From the NCBI GenBank assembly GCA_006969905.1, contig CP030887.1, positions 868,001 through 932,000 on the forward strand: a stretch of DNA of 64,000 nt. Reading direction: 5' to 3'. A program made the translations under genes and the position numbers. Of this stretch, positions 26,892 to 36,176 are shown piece by piece. Within the stretch, counting starts at the first letter, position 1. Each line of letters opens with the position of its first letter. This stretch comes from Balneolaceae bacterium. Lineage in GTDB: Bacteria > Bacteroidota > Rhodothermia > Balneolales > Balneolaceae. The notes under the pieces are model-generated. The model ran no database searches. It was not told the origin of the DNA and saw only the letters and a list, made by a program, of their open reading frames with translations.

Positions 26892-29800
26892 TTACTTCTC
26901 AACCATTACCCAGCCTTCGTTTTCGACCATGTTTTTGGCGTACTTCCACTTGATCTCTTTTACTTCACCTGTATTCATATTTTGAACTGAGACCTTGTCA
27001 TTACGACCTGGTTCTTCGGCAACCTGAACAGGTTTTCTTTTCACGTTTGGCCCCATGGGTCGCTGCTGATTTCCACCTGCAGGCTCCCCTGCCCCGGCAC
27101 GTAATCCCATTCCGGTTGAATCTGCATGTTGGGTTTGCATCCGGCTGGTATCAAAACGTGACTTTTGCTTTTGAGCTTGTTCAAGCCTGTCTGAATCAGC
27201 CTGAGCTTCTGGCACCATTTTCCAGATGGTAGAAATCACTTCTGTATTTACCATATCCAGTAACTGCCTGAACATGCTGAAAGCTTCTCTTTTATATTCC
27301 AATAGTGGGTCTTTCTGGCCAAATGCCCGTAACCCAATACCTTCTTTTACTGAATCCAACTCACGTAAGTGTTGCATCCACTTTTCATCAATCGTAGCTA
27401 ACACCGCTGCCCGTTCCAAAGCCCGGGCAACTTCACGACCTTTATTTTGTAAAGCAGCATCAACATCTACAACTACCCGCATACGCCGTATCCCATCGGT
27501 GAATACAATTTGCACCCGGTCTGGTCGGTTATCGGGATTAGCCTCTGTAATCCGCTTCATAACCTCATATAACGGTTTTGCCATCCGCTCTTCTTTTCTG
27601 CGATAGGCATCAATGGCTTTTTCAATGATGAGGTCAATTAACTCATCGGCATTCATTTTGCGCCACTCTTCATCATTGAATTCCACATCAACAGCCAGGT
27701 GGCGAAGTACTTCGGTGTGTAAGCCTTCGTAATCGCCTGCACCAACATGTTCTTCTACCAGACTTTCAATAAAGTCTTCGAGCATATCCATCACATCACT
27801 TAAAAGCTGGTCACCACGAAGCGCATTCTTGCGACGAGCGTAAATTACTTTTCGTTGGTTGTTGAGTACATCATCATACTCCAACTGCTTTTTTCGGATG
27901 CTAAAGTTGTTTTGCTCTACTTTTGACTGTGCCCGCTCCAACGATTTTGTAATCCAGGGATGAGTGATAACCTCACCTTCTTCAAAATTCAGCTTATCCA
28001 TCACATTGGCGACCCGGTCTGACATAAACATGGCCATCAGGTTATCTTCGAGTGAAACATAAAACTGTGACTCACCGGGATCACCCTGCCGGCCTGAGCG
28101 ACCGCGTAACTGCAAATCAATGCGACGGGATTCATGACGCTCGGTTCCTAAAATAGCCAGGCCTCCTTGTTCCTTAACTCCGGCCGCCAGCTTAATATCC
28201 GTACCACGTCCGGCCATGTTTGTTGCTACGGTAACTGCCCCGATTTGTCCGGCTTGTTTTACAATATCACTCTCACGGGCGTGCTGCTTGGCATTCAATA
28301 CATTATGAGGAATTCCAGCCCGTTGAAGCATGCGGCTCATAGTCTCCGAAACATCCACGCTGGTTGTACCTACCAATACCGGCTGACCTTTCTCATGATA
28401 TTCACGGATCTTATCTATGGAAGCTTTAAACTTTTCACGCTTGGTTTTGAAAACCAGATCTTCTTTATCATCCCGCTGGATAGGGCGATTGGTAGGAATT
28501 ACCATCACATCCAGCTTATAAATCTCGTTGAATTCACCCTCTTCCGTTTCGGCTGTACCCGTCATCCCAGAAAGTTTGTGATACATCCTGAAATAGTTCT
28601 GCAGCGTGATAGTTGCGTACGTTTGGGTGGAGGCCTCTATTTTAACCTGCTCTTTCGCCTCAATAGCCTGGTGAAGGCCATCCGAATAACGGCGACCGGA
28701 AAGCACCCGCCCCGTATGTTCATCTACAATTTGTACTTTGCCGTCCTGAACGATGTATTCTTCTTCCCGCTCAAAAAGTGTATATGCTTTTAATAGCTGG
28801 TTTACTGTATGAATACGATCTCCGCGCTCACTGAACAATCGATGAAGTTCACTGAATCTTTTCTCTCGCTCGAGATTAACTTCCTGTTTAGCCTCCTGGG
28901 TTTTTCTTTCTTTGTATTCGTCGCTATAGTCTTTGGCTTCAACCTCGGCAAGCTTCTCTTTTCTAAGTTCCTCAATCTCTGTTTCAATAACTGAAGTTTC
29001 AACCCCCAAATCAGGGATTACGAAGAAATCAGGATCTTCTCCTTTTTTGGTAATAAACTCCCGGCCCTTCTCTGTCATCTCAATGGAGTTCAGTTTCATA
29101 TCAACCGCATAAAACAAGTACTCATCTACCTCGGGCATTCTTTTGGCGTTATCTGCCAGATAAATCGCTTCTGTTCTCTGAATGAGCTTCTGAATTTTAG
29201 GCTCCTGAAGCATTTTGCGGAAGCGGGAGTTTTTGGGGAACCCGCGTTGTGCCCTGAATAAGGCCAGTCCGGCTTCTTCTTCATTTTCTGCATCCAGATG
29301 CTTTTGGGCTTCCTGAACTAATTGGGAAACCAACTTTTTCTGGGCTTCAACCAGAGAAGCCATCCTTGGCTTCATTTCTTCGTACTTGTCCGACTTATTA
29401 TCGTTAGGAACCGGGCCTGAAATGATTAAAGGAGTACGGGCTTCATCAATAAGAATAGAATCTACCTCATCAATAATCGTGTAGTGATGCTCTCTTTGTA
29501 CCAATTGTTCTTTTTCAATTACCATGTTGTCACGGAGGTAATCAAAGCCAAACTCATTATTTGTCCCATAGGTAATATCAGCCCTGTAAGCTTTACGGCG
29601 GCCTTCTGAACTGGGCTCGTAGTTATCTATACAGGCTACTTCCAACCCGTGGAAGTTGAAAATTGGCTCGTTCCATTCGGCATCACGTTTTGCAAGGTAA
29701 TCGTTTACCGTAATAACATGAACTCCGCGCCCGGCAAGTGCATTCAGATAAGCCGGAAAAGTAGCCACCAACGTTTTACCTTCACCGGTTTTCATTTCAG

Positions 29801-30281
29801 CCACTTTACCCTGGTGTAATGCGATGGCTCCCACCAACTGTACATCGTAGGGTATCATGTTCCATTCAATATCATTGCCTGCAACCTTCCAGCTTTTACC
29901 GACAAATCGACGGCAAGTATCTTTAAGTACCGCATAAGCTTCGGGCAAAATGTCATCCAGTGTATCTTCCAGTATCTCCAGCCACTGTTCTTCTAATTGG
30001 TCAAGCTCTTCGGCCAGCTCCCTGGTTTCACCGGGAGAAAGCTCTTCTATATTGACCATTTTGGCTTTTACCTCTTCTATCTTTTTAGAGGTGTCAGCAG
30101 TAGCATCGTGTATGCGCTGTTTAAACTCTTCGGTCTTTGCTTTCAGCTGGTCGTCCGATAATTGTTCCATTTCGGAACTGAGAGACTTGATTTTGTTTAC
30201 AATGGGCTGAATAGCCTTAATATCTTTCTCGCTCTTTGAGCCAAAGATCTTGGTGATGATCTTTCCTACTTTATCTAGCAT
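26892..30281 (-). CDS. secA: Protein translocase ATPase SecA
   Basis: The protein has 1129 residues from ATG 30281. An upstream in-frame ATG at 30344 would add 21 residues encoded by a perfect hairpin, so it is unlikely; MLDKVGKIITKIFGSKSEKD is the typical SecA start. Walker A is MKTGEGKTLVA, the DEAD-like Walker B is YTIIDEVDSILIDEA, and MAGRGTDIKLA and RRIDLQLRGRSGRQGDPGES belong to motor 2. An insertion of about 180 residues between the motor regions (LVEAQKKLVSQLVQEAQKHL and neighbours) is typical of Bacteroidota SecA. The C-terminal zinc tail is replaced by a basic Gln/Gly-rich linker and EIKWKYAKNMVENEGW. It pushes preproteins through SecYEG. Confidence 0.97.
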   Translation of the reverse strand: MLDKVGKIITKIFGSKSEKDIKAIQPIVNKIKSLSSEMEQLSDDQLKAKTEEFKQRIHDATADTSKKIEEVKAKMVNIEELSPGETRELAEELDQLEEQWLEILEDTLDDILPEAYAVLKDTCRRFVGKSWKVAGNDIEWNMIPYDVQLVGAIALHQGKVAEMKTGEGKTLVATFPAYLNALAGRGVHVITVNDYLAKRDAEWNEPIFNFHGLEVACIDNYEPSSEGRRKAYRADITYGTNNEFGFDYLRDNMVIEKEQLVQREHHYTIIDEVDSILIDEARTPLIISGPVPNDNKSDKYEEMKPRMASLVEAQKKLVSQLVQEAQKHLDAENEEEAGLALFRAQRGFPKNSRFRKMLQEPKIQKLIQRTEAIYLADNAKRMPEVDEYLFYAVDMKLNSIEMTEKGREFITKKGEDPDFFVIPDLGVETSVIETEIEELRKEKLAEVEAKDYSDEYKERKTQEAKQEVNLEREKRFSELHRLFSERGDRIHTVNQLLKAYTLFEREEEYIVQDGKVQIVDEHTGRVLSGRRYSDGLHQAIEAKEQVKIEASTQTYATITLQNYFRMYHKLSGMTGTAETEEGEFNEIYKLDVMVIPTNRPIQRDDKEDLVFKTKREKFKASIDKIREYHEKGQPVLVGTTSVDVSETMSRMLQRAGIPHNVLNAKQHARESDIVKQAGQIGAVTVATNMAGRGTDIKLAAGVKEQGGLAILGTERHESRRIDLQLRGRSGRQGDPGESQFYVSLEDNLMAMFMSDRVANVMDKLNFEEGEVITHPWITKSLERAQSKVEQNNFSIRKKQLEYDDVLNNQRKVIYARRKNALRGDQLLSDVMDMLEDFIESLVEEHVGAGDYEGLHTEVLRHLAVDVEFNDEEWRKMNADELIDLIIEKAIDAYRRKEERMAKPLYEVMKRITEANPDNRPDRVQIVFTDGIRRMRVVVDVDAALQNKGREVARALERAAVLATIDEKWMQHLRELDSVKEGIGLRAFGQKDPLLEYKREAFSMFRQLLDMVNTEVISTIWKMVPEAQADSDRLEQAQKQKSRFDTSRMQTQHADSTGMGLRAGAGEPAGGNQQRPMGPNVKRKPVQVAEEPGRNDKVSVQNMNTGEVKEIKWKYAKNMVENEGWVMVEK

Positions 30282-30315
30282 TTCTTCTGTACGTACATTT
30301 TGATGAAATAAATAA

Positions 30316-30341
30316 ACCCTGTTTGCAATGGCAAACAGGGT
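30316..30341 (-). promoter_or_regulatory. Perfect hairpin in the secA leader
   Basis: ACCCTGTTTGC and GCAAACAGGGT form an 11-bp perfect stem with a 4-nt loop. On the minus strand it is followed by TTTATTTATTTC and lies 35-60 nt before the secA ATG. It looks like an intrinsic terminator or attenuator, with too little room for a promoter between it and secA. Confidence 0.6.
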
Positions 30342-30392
30342 CATAAATTAGGCAATTATTATACCAAATTTTGATGCTTTGATATAGTTGAT

Positions 30393-30426
30393 TAAAAAAC
30401 CCCGGGTGAACCTAATCAACCGGGGT
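30393..30426 (-). terminator. Intrinsic terminator of the 188-residue gene
   Basis: On the minus strand ACCCCGG, a 14-nt loop and CCGGGGT are followed by TTTTTT. It lies 29 nt beyond the stop of the gene at 30455-31021. Confidence 0.8.
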
Positions 30427-30454
30427 CAATGTTGACTATTTAGTAGTCAGTATC

Positions 30455-31021
30455 TTATGCTTCTTCAAGCATATTTTCGAGGCTCCACGCTTTCTGCGTT
30501 TGCTCTAACGCTCTTTCTGCGATATCAGTAGCTTTTCCTGAATCTTCCATCAATTCTTCAGCTACTACATAAGGAATTACTTGACTTGTTTCAGTAATTA
30601 ATTGAGCAATAGTTGTTAGGCTCTCATTACTGAAGCTTGCCAATTCCTCCATATCGTATGCTAATGCTGCAGTATATAACATGGTATATCCGCTTGCCAG
30701 CATACTTAATGCTGTATAATCATCACGTAATATTTTCGAAATCGGATCTTCACGCAGGCTGTTTATCGTTCCTGCTATAGATCCAAAAATTGAAGCTGTC
30801 TTATTTTTGAAGTCCTCGAATCGTGAATCTTCAATTAAATTATCAAATTTTTCCAGTTCATTTACCTGGTTTGTTAATGCGATATCAATATTGTGTAGCA
30901 GATTAACTGCCTTTGTGTTGGTTACTGTATCGGAAGCCTTCTGCGTTCTTACCACACTCATGAAATGCTTATTAAAACTTAGCAAGTCGTTTGTATAGGT
31001 TGTTAACTTCTCGGTACTCAT
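30455..31021 (-). CDS. Hypothetical helical cytoplasmic protein (188 aa)
   Basis: No family is recognised. The sequence has no signal peptide and appears wholly helical with long amphipathic stretches (TNQVNELEKFDNLIEDSRFED, ESLTTIAQLITETSQVIPYV), suggesting a helical bundle or coiled coil. It ends in an acidic tail (SLENMLEEA). It is a single-gene unit with its own terminator (30393-30426), between secA and the divergent rpmH operon. I infer no function. Confidence 0.7.
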   Translation of the reverse strand: MSTEKLTTYTNDLLSFNKHFMSVVRTQKASDTVTNTKAVNLLHNIDIALTNQVNELEKFDNLIEDSRFEDFKNKTASIFGSIAGTINSLREDPISKILRDDYTALSMLASGYTMLYTAALAYDMEELASFSNESLTTIAQLITETSQVIPYVVAEELMEDSGKATDIAERALEQTQKAWSLENMLEEA

Positions 31022-31221
31022 TAGTATCCTTTTTTTTATTTTATCATTTTAACTTCAGTAATAACAATGAGCCTAAAGCGAATATCATTCAGATATTATG
31101 ATAAACGCTGTTTATGAAGTGCATTGGCAAAGCCTATGAGCGTTTTGGATAGTACAAATCCGGGGTTACAGAAAGTGAAAACAACCATAAAATATCTATT
31201 CAGATTTAAGGATTTAATACT

Positions 31222-31229
31222 TATATTTG
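31222..31229 (+). promoter_or_regulatory. Putative -7 element of the rpmH promoter
   Basis: TATATTTG fits the Bacteroidota -7 consensus TAnnTTTG exactly and lies 45 nt before the rpmH ATG. The expected TTG at -33 is replaced by TTC or TCA, so the match is partial. Confidence 0.45.
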
Positions 31230-31273
31230 AAGCCTTTTTCGGATTCGAAACAGAACGCAAATTATCCTGACCA

Positions 31274-31432
31274 ATGAAACGTACATTTCAACCAAGTAAT
31301 AGAAAGCGCAAAAACAAGCACGGGTTCCGTGAGCGTATGTCTACAAAAAACGGACGTAAAGTGATTGCAGGCCGCCGTGCTAAAGGCCGCCACAAGCTAT
31401 CTGTTAGTGATGAGCAAAAAGGAGCCAAGTAA
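31274..31432 (+). CDS. rpmH: 50S ribosomal protein L34
   Basis: The protein has 52 residues and is highly basic. It has the universal L34 start [20 protein letters not shown], then [20 protein letters not shown]. It binds 23S rRNA in the large subunit. The ATG is at 31274 and the stop TAA at 31430-31432. The 3' end overlaps the rnpA start by 23 nt, the classic rpmH-rnpA coupling. Confidence 0.98.
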   Translation: MKRTFQPSNRKRKNKHGFRERMSTKNGRKVIAGRRAKGRHKLSVSDEQKGAK

Positions 31433-31844
31433 CCCTACAGGTTCTGCCTCTCGTAGATTTAAACTTCCTAAATCTCGAATCTTACGTGGCAGGCGAAATT
31501 TTCAGAATCTTTTTTCTGATTCTCTGCTCATCCAGTCACCTCAGGTGACTCTTCGCTACGCCTCGTATCCCAATTCTTCAGAAGGTTTCAAAATCGGCTT
31601 CATAGCGCCAAAAAAAATCGGCACTGCTGTGCAGCGTAACCGGGCAAAACGTTTACTAAGGGAAGCTTTCAGGTTGCAACAGCAAAACCTTCTTACCACA
31701 CTCCAGCAAACCCATACAGCAGTACATGCCGTATTGATTGCACGAAATACAGGTATGGATTTTCATATCATTCAGCAGCAGGTAGAAACTCTGTTACAGG
31801 AGTTGCGTAACCGACTGCTTTCTAACACCAATCTAGCTAACTAA
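31410..31844 (+). CDS. rnpA: Ribonuclease P protein component
   Basis: The protein has 144 residues from ATG 31410, within the end of rpmH. A farther upstream in-frame start (31365) would lie deep inside rpmH and is rejected. The RNase P signature [21 protein letters not shown] carries the RNR motif that contacts RNase P RNA. The N-terminal [19 protein letters not shown] aligns with the family start. With the RNA subunit it matures tRNA 5' ends. The next gene, yidC, begins 7 nt later; yidD, often between them, is absent. Confidence 0.95.
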   Translation: MSKKEPSNPTGSASRRFKLPKSRILRGRRNFQNLFSDSLLIQSPQVTLRYASYPNSSEGFKIGFIAPKKIGTAVQRNRAKRLLREAFRLQQQNLLTTLQQTHTAVHAVLIARNTGMDFHIIQQQVETLLQELRNRLLSNTNLAN

Positions 31845-31851
31845 TTGACTT

Positions 31852-33654
31852 TTGGATAAAAATACTGCTACCGGACTTGGCTTAATTTTCTTACTCATGA
31901 TCGCCTGGTTTTATGTAACCATGCCCAGCGAGGAAGAGCGCGCAGCACAAATGAGAGAACGAGCCATCCAGGACAGCCTGGCCCAGGTTGAGGCACTGCG
32001 TAATGATGTTCCGGAAGCCCCTGCTGAAAACCAGACTGTTGGCAGTCAACCCCAGATTCGGGAAACTACTGATGAGCACTCAGCTTCCATCCCTCAAACT
32101 GGAATTTTTGCAACATCCTCTCAGACCGAACGACGGCTTTTTACCATTGACACGCCTCTTTACACCGCTGTGTTTTCGAATGAAGGTGCCGGACCCATTT
32201 CATTTACCCTGAAAAAACACAACGACTGGATGGGGAACCCCTACCAGTTAATTGCTGACAGTTCTCGTTCTGCGTACAATTTTGGCTTTCTTACTACTGA
32301 GAACTACAATATTGATACCCAAAACCTTTTGTTCGCTCAGCTGAATGCAGATGCTTCCATAAGTTTGCTTGAGGGAGACAGCAGGGAACTTAAGTATGCA
32401 CTTGAATTATCGGATGGCCGCCAGATTGTTTATACCTACCTTTTTAATGCAGATACCTATGAAATTGACTTAGATGTTCAATTTGTAGGAGTTAGTGAAT
32501 ATATAGTCGGGCGATCTGTCGACTTTGGATGGACAAGTCCTCTTAATTCCTCTGAAAAGGATACCCAACAAGAAGGAATTGAGACAGCCGCCTATATTTA
32601 TGCCGGGGAGGAGTTGGAGAAGTTTAAACTGGATGAACCCGGGCGTGAAGAAAACACCATTAATGGTAATATTGACTGGGTAGCTTCCAAAACTAAATTC
32701 TTTACCCAGTTTATCAAACCCCGCCAGGTAAGTGAGGCAGCTACTCTTGTGGGTGAAGTAACCGGTGCGGCTGATGATCCTAATGCCGAACACCGTTATT
32801 CAACCTCTATAACTTCGGATATTCCTGACAACGGAGTATTGTCTTACCAGCTTTTTGTCGGGCCTTTGCGCTACTACGAAATCCGCAAAGTGGATGAACA
32901 TGCCTATGATATGGTTGAAGTGGGTTATAACTGGTTGCGTTGGTTTTCTGATCCGTTTGTACGATTACTGGTCATCCCGTTTTTTACCTTTTTCAGCCAG
33001 TTTATCAGTAATTACGGGGTTCTTGTAATCATCTTCGCAGCTTCTGTTAAACTGGTATTATCCCCTCTTACTTATAAGAGTTATAAGAGTATGGCCGCCA
33101 TGAGCGAGCTGCAGCCTCAGATGAAAGAAATCCAGGAGAAGTATAAAGATAACCCGCAGAAGCAGCAGCAGGAAACCATGAAGCTGTATAAAAAGAATAA
33201 GGTAAATCCGCTGGGCGGTTGTTTACCTAATTTACTTCAGTTTCCGATCCTGATTACACTTTGGCGTTTTTTCCAGAACTCGATCATTCTCCGGCAGGAA
33301 TCTTTCCTCTGGGCCAGTGACCTTTCTGCCCCTGATTATATTCTGGATCTTCCATTCAGCATTCCTTTTATGGGCGACCAGATTGCAGGTTTTGTATTGT
33401 TGATGTCTGCCACTATGGTTATCCAGAGCCGGCTAACCGGAGGCATGAGCGGAAGCGGAGCCAGTAACCCGATGGCTCAACAAATGAAAGTGCTACAATA
33501 CATTTTCCCTGTAATGTTGTTATTCATCTTTAACAATTTTGCGTCAGGGTTGAGTTTGTATTATCTCGTATTCAATGTTCTGTCAATTGTTCAGCAGATT
33601 TATATCAAGAAAAAGCTTCACGCTGAAAAGGAAGCCAAAGAAGCTGCCGCCTGA
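31852..33654 (+). CDS. yidC: Membrane protein insertase YidC
   Basis: The protein has 600 residues. The start codon is TTG at 31852 (MDKNTATGLGLIFLLMIAWF), because the next in-frame ATG would remove the first transmembrane helix. The layout is an N-terminal helix, a periplasmic beta-supersandwich (about 95-340), then five helices beginning near FVRLLVIPFFTFFSQFISNYG. The conserved Arg-containing groove region (SPLTYKSYKSMAAMSELQPQ), the KVNPLGGCLPNLLQFPILITL loop and the tail KKKLHAEKEAKEAAA are as expected. It inserts inner-membrane proteins alone or with SecYEG. It forms an operon with rpmH and rnpA. Confidence 0.97.
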   Translation: MDKNTATGLGLIFLLMIAWFYVTMPSEEERAAQMRERAIQDSLAQVEALRNDVPEAPAENQTVGSQPQIRETTDEHSASIPQTGIFATSSQTERRLFTIDTPLYTAVFSNEGAGPISFTLKKHNDWMGNPYQLIADSSRSAYNFGFLTTENYNIDTQNLLFAQLNADASISLLEGDSRELKYALELSDGRQIVYTYLFNADTYEIDLDVQFVGVSEYIVGRSVDFGWTSPLNSSEKDTQQEGIETAAYIYAGEELEKFKLDEPGREENTINGNIDWVASKTKFFTQFIKPRQVSEAATLVGEVTGAADDPNAEHRYSTSITSDIPDNGVLSYQLFVGPLRYYEIRKVDEHAYDMVEVGYNWLRWFSDPFVRLLVIPFFTFFSQFISNYGVLVIIFAASVKLVLSPLTYKSYKSMAAMSELQPQMKEIQEKYKDNPQKQQQETMKLYKKNKVNPLGGCLPNLLQFPILITLWRFFQNSIILRQESFLWASDLSAPDYILDLPFSIPFMGDQIAGFVLLMSATMVIQSRLTGGMSGSGASNPMAQQMKVLQYIFPVMLLFIFNNFASGLSLYYLVFNVLSIVQQIYIKKKLHAEKEAKEAAA

Positions 33655-33655
33655 T

Positions 33656-33726
33656 CGTTACCTGAAATTCTTTAACTGTTATTCGTATTATCTCGCATCG
33701 ATGTACGAATAACGGTTAACAGTAAC
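33656..33726. terminator. Nested inverted repeat downstream of yidC
   Basis: GTTATTCGTA (33678-33687) pairs with TACGAATAAC (33704-33713), and the outer CGTTAC/GTAACG also pair. There is no T tract, so factor-independent termination is uncertain; it may stabilise the yidC mRNA 3' end. Confidence 0.45.
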
Positions 33727-33727
33727 G

Positions 33728-34642
33728 ATGCAAAGCAAAGCCATCCATCATTTCCCGCAGTATGTTTTCAGAGACGGGAAAAAACTGCTTTGGAATCCTA
33801 TCCTCAAAAAAGCCTACCAAAACAGGCCTGAAGAACGGGTAAGGCTCCAAATTGTGGAATACCTTATTCATGAAGCGAATATTTCTACTGCCCGGATATC
33901 TTTTGAATCTCCTGTTCATCTAGTTAATGACAGGCCTGCTTCCCGTACTGATCTTATTGTGTATGATAAACAGTTCAAACCATTACTTCTGGTTGAGTGC
34001 AAGTCTACGGATGTAACCCTATCCGAAAAAGCTTCTCTCCAGATTGCACGATACAATCAAAAAGTAGGTGCCCCTTTTCTTTTGATTACAAACGGTGTTG
34101 AAGACTATTGGTTTAATTCAGATTCGGAAAATGTAAAATCGTTAGACGATATCCCTGTCCTTTTTCAAAGCTCTGATCAACCGGATCGAAACTTTCCGTA
34201 TTGGTCGGAACGAAGTTTTGCCGGAAACAAATCTCATCCAGATGCCCGGCGTTGGATACTGCAATCCTGCTCCGATTTATATCAATCAGATCAGGCACTT
34301 CATTTTTTGAATTTTGAAGATGCCCCCGATGAATTCTACTTGCCTAATTATTACAGGATCTTGCCGGTTGATGGGGAAAACAAAATAGCGGCTTCCTTAA
34401 GCGCTACACCTTTTGGAGCTACCAAATTAAACCTCATTCTTAATCGAAAAGGCAAAAACCTGGGTTTGCTCTCCGCCTCCTTAGACTTAATTGCTGAGCG
34501 GGAGACTGCCAATTCAATCGTTCAATCTGCCAAAGGAATGCAGAAAGTCAATCTTATGGAAGAGGCCGATTTTAGCTTTGCTGCTTCCCTTCCTGATCAG
34601 CTAACATCCCTTTATATATTGATGGCAAAGATTGTGGAATAG
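33728..34642 (+). CDS. Orphan type I restriction HsdR-N-like nuclease domain protein
   Basis: The protein has 304 residues. The N-terminal half matches the HSDR_N_2 / PD-(D/E)XK nuclease fold: the RVRLQIVEYLIHEA helix, then ASRTDLIVYDKQFKPLLLVECKS with D75, E90 and K92 as the metal triad, and QIARYNQKVGAPFLLITNGV. There is no helicase, methylase or specificity subunit nearby. Related stand-alone proteins are widespread in Bacteroidota with unknown substrates. The C-terminal half (about 150-304) is not recognised. It starts 73 nt after yidC and 64 nt before pepP. Confidence 0.83.
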   Translation: MQSKAIHHFPQYVFRDGKKLLWNPILKKAYQNRPEERVRLQIVEYLIHEANISTARISFESPVHLVNDRPASRTDLIVYDKQFKPLLLVECKSTDVTLSEKASLQIARYNQKVGAPFLLITNGVEDYWFNSDSENVKSLDDIPVLFQSSDQPDRNFPYWSERSFAGNKSHPDARRWILQSCSDLYQSDQALHFLNFEDAPDEFYLPNYYRILPVDGENKIAASLSATPFGATKLNLILNRKGKNLGLLSASLDLIAERETANSIVQSAKGMQKVNLMEEADFSFAASLPDQLTSLYILMAKIVE

Positions 34643-34706
34643 GCGGTGATATTCGCTTTCTTTTTCTTTATCCTGTCCATTCAATTTTGACAAACTATCT
34701 CTTGTT

Positions 34707-36041
34707 ATGCAGCACCAGCATCGTGAAAAACTTTTTTCATTATTTGATGATAATCAAAATGGAGTCGTCTTTGTACAAGGTAAGGAAACCATGTATCGCT
34801 ATGGCACTGACTATGAATTCCCCTTCCGGCAGGAATCTAATTTTTGGTATCTCACAGGTGTTAACGAAGCTGATTGCTCGCTGATCCTTGACCTGAAAAC
34901 AGAGGAGTACCACCTGTTTGTGCCAAAGCGTGATGCACAATATGCTGTGTGGCATGGGTATGTAAAAAGTAAAGAGCAGTATGTTGAAGAATACAAACCT
35001 GATCACCTGCATTACCAGAATGATGTGCTGAAGGTGTTGAAGGAACTGAAGCCGGATGTTATATACTGCCTGGATGATGAACAAGCCGAGTTTATCGAGG
35101 ATTTGGACCGCAATTTTACTGTAGAAACTGAATCGCTCATTGACGCACTTACCTACTGTCGGGTTTTAAAAACAGATTGGGAGCTGGATCAAATGCGGGA
35201 AGCATGCCGGGTTAATAATCTCGCTTACCTGGAAGTTATGAAAGCCATAAAACCCGGGATGTATGAGTATGAGCTCAAAGCTATTTTCAATAAAGTTCAA
35301 ATTGAAAATGGCCTTCTACAGGATGCTTATAATGGAATTTTTGCATCTGGTGTGAATGCTTCCATCCTGCATTATGTGGAGAACAAAAGCCTTATCAAAG
35401 ATGGTGATCTCTTTTTGATGGATGCCGGCTTTGAATGCAATGGCTATGCTGCTGACTATACCCGTACTTTCCCCGCAAATGGCAAATACACCGATATTCA
35501 GAAAGGAATATATAATTCCGTTCTTACCGGGATGACTGCTGTATTGGATACTATTAAGCCGGGAGTAAAAATGGAAGACCTCCACATGCTGGCTTCCCGC
35601 ACTATGATGGAGGGGTTAAAGGATCTGGATATTGTTCGCGGTGATATCGATGACCTCATGAATGAAAACATTTTTGCCCTTTTCTTCCCGCATGGATTAG
35701 GGCACTTTCTCGGCCTTGACACTCATGATGTAGGAGGTTACCCCAAAGGAGTGGATCGAATTGACCGGCCTGGAATTCAATTCCTGCGCGCGCGTCGCGA
35801 TCTGCAACCCGGCATGGTGGTTACTATTGAGCCCGGGATTTATTTTGTACCTGCGGTTCTCTATCCTGCATTAGAAGACCCGGCCAAAAACAAATTTCTA
35901 AATACAGAAAAAGTGGCCTCACTTTTGAATTTTGGCGGAGTGAGAATTGAGGATGATATTGCAGTTACCGAAACTGGTTTTGAAAACCTTACAAACGTAC
36001 CTAAAGAGGTTGATGAGATTGAACAGGTTATGAATGCTTAA
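34707..36041 (+). CDS. pepP: Xaa-Pro aminopeptidase (M24B, aminopeptidase P type)
   Basis: The protein has 444 residues. The N-terminal creatinase/AMP_N domain (about 1-150) precedes the pita-bread M24 domain. Dinuclear metal ligands are readable: D239 and D250 in LMDAGFECNGYAADYTRTFP, H333 in FFPHGLGHFLGLDTHD, E375 in VTIEPGIYF, and the Glu of GGVRIEDDIAV. It removes N-terminal residues preceding proline in the cytoplasm. The stop codon is part of the left arm of the inverted repeat at 36038-36176. Confidence 0.93.
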   Translation: MQHQHREKLFSLFDDNQNGVVFVQGKETMYRYGTDYEFPFRQESNFWYLTGVNEADCSLILDLKTEEYHLFVPKRDAQYAVWHGYVKSKEQYVEEYKPDHLHYQNDVLKVLKELKPDVIYCLDDEQAEFIEDLDRNFTVETESLIDALTYCRVLKTDWELDQMREACRVNNLAYLEVMKAIKPGMYEYELKAIFNKVQIENGLLQDAYNGIFASGVNASILHYVENKSLIKDGDLFLMDAGFECNGYAADYTRTFPANGKYTDIQKGIYNSVLTGMTAVLDTIKPGVKMEDLHMLASRTMMEGLKDLDIVRGDIDDLMNENIFALFFPHGLGHFLGLDTHDVGGYPKGVDRIDRPGIQFLRARRDLQPGMVVTIEPGIYFVPAVLYPALEDPAKNKFLNTEKVASLLNFGGVRIEDDIAVTETGFENLTNVPKEVDEIEQVMNA

Positions 36042-36176
36042 AGAAGACTTTGCAAAACCTCCAAAATTTCAACTTCTTTTTGCGAGCCTGCGAAGCAATC
36101 TCCGTTTAAACGCTTAGATTGGGAGATTGCTTCACTTCGTTCACAAAACGTATAGGTTTTGCAAGACCTTCTTTAA
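36038..36176. repeat. Nested inverted repeat filling the pepP-toxin convergent gap
   Basis: The outer arms 36038-36060 and 36154-36176 match at 20 of 23 bases. The inner arms GAAGCAATCTCC (36092-36103) and GGAGATTGCTTC (36122-36133) are a perfect 12-bp match of the widespread TGCGAGCNNNGAAGCAATCTCC repeat type. The left arm includes the pepP stop. It probably ends transcription in both directions and may be a REP/BIME-like mobile unit. Confidence 0.7.

Noticed and set aside
30282-30344. A longer SecA start at 30344
   Set aside because: The extra 21 codons run through a perfect hairpin and do not resemble any SecA N-terminus; the family start is at 30281.
33728-34642. A type I restriction system at the HsdR-N-like gene
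   Set aside because: No helicase domain, HsdM or HsdS is encoded nearby; only the nuclease-like N-terminal domain is present.
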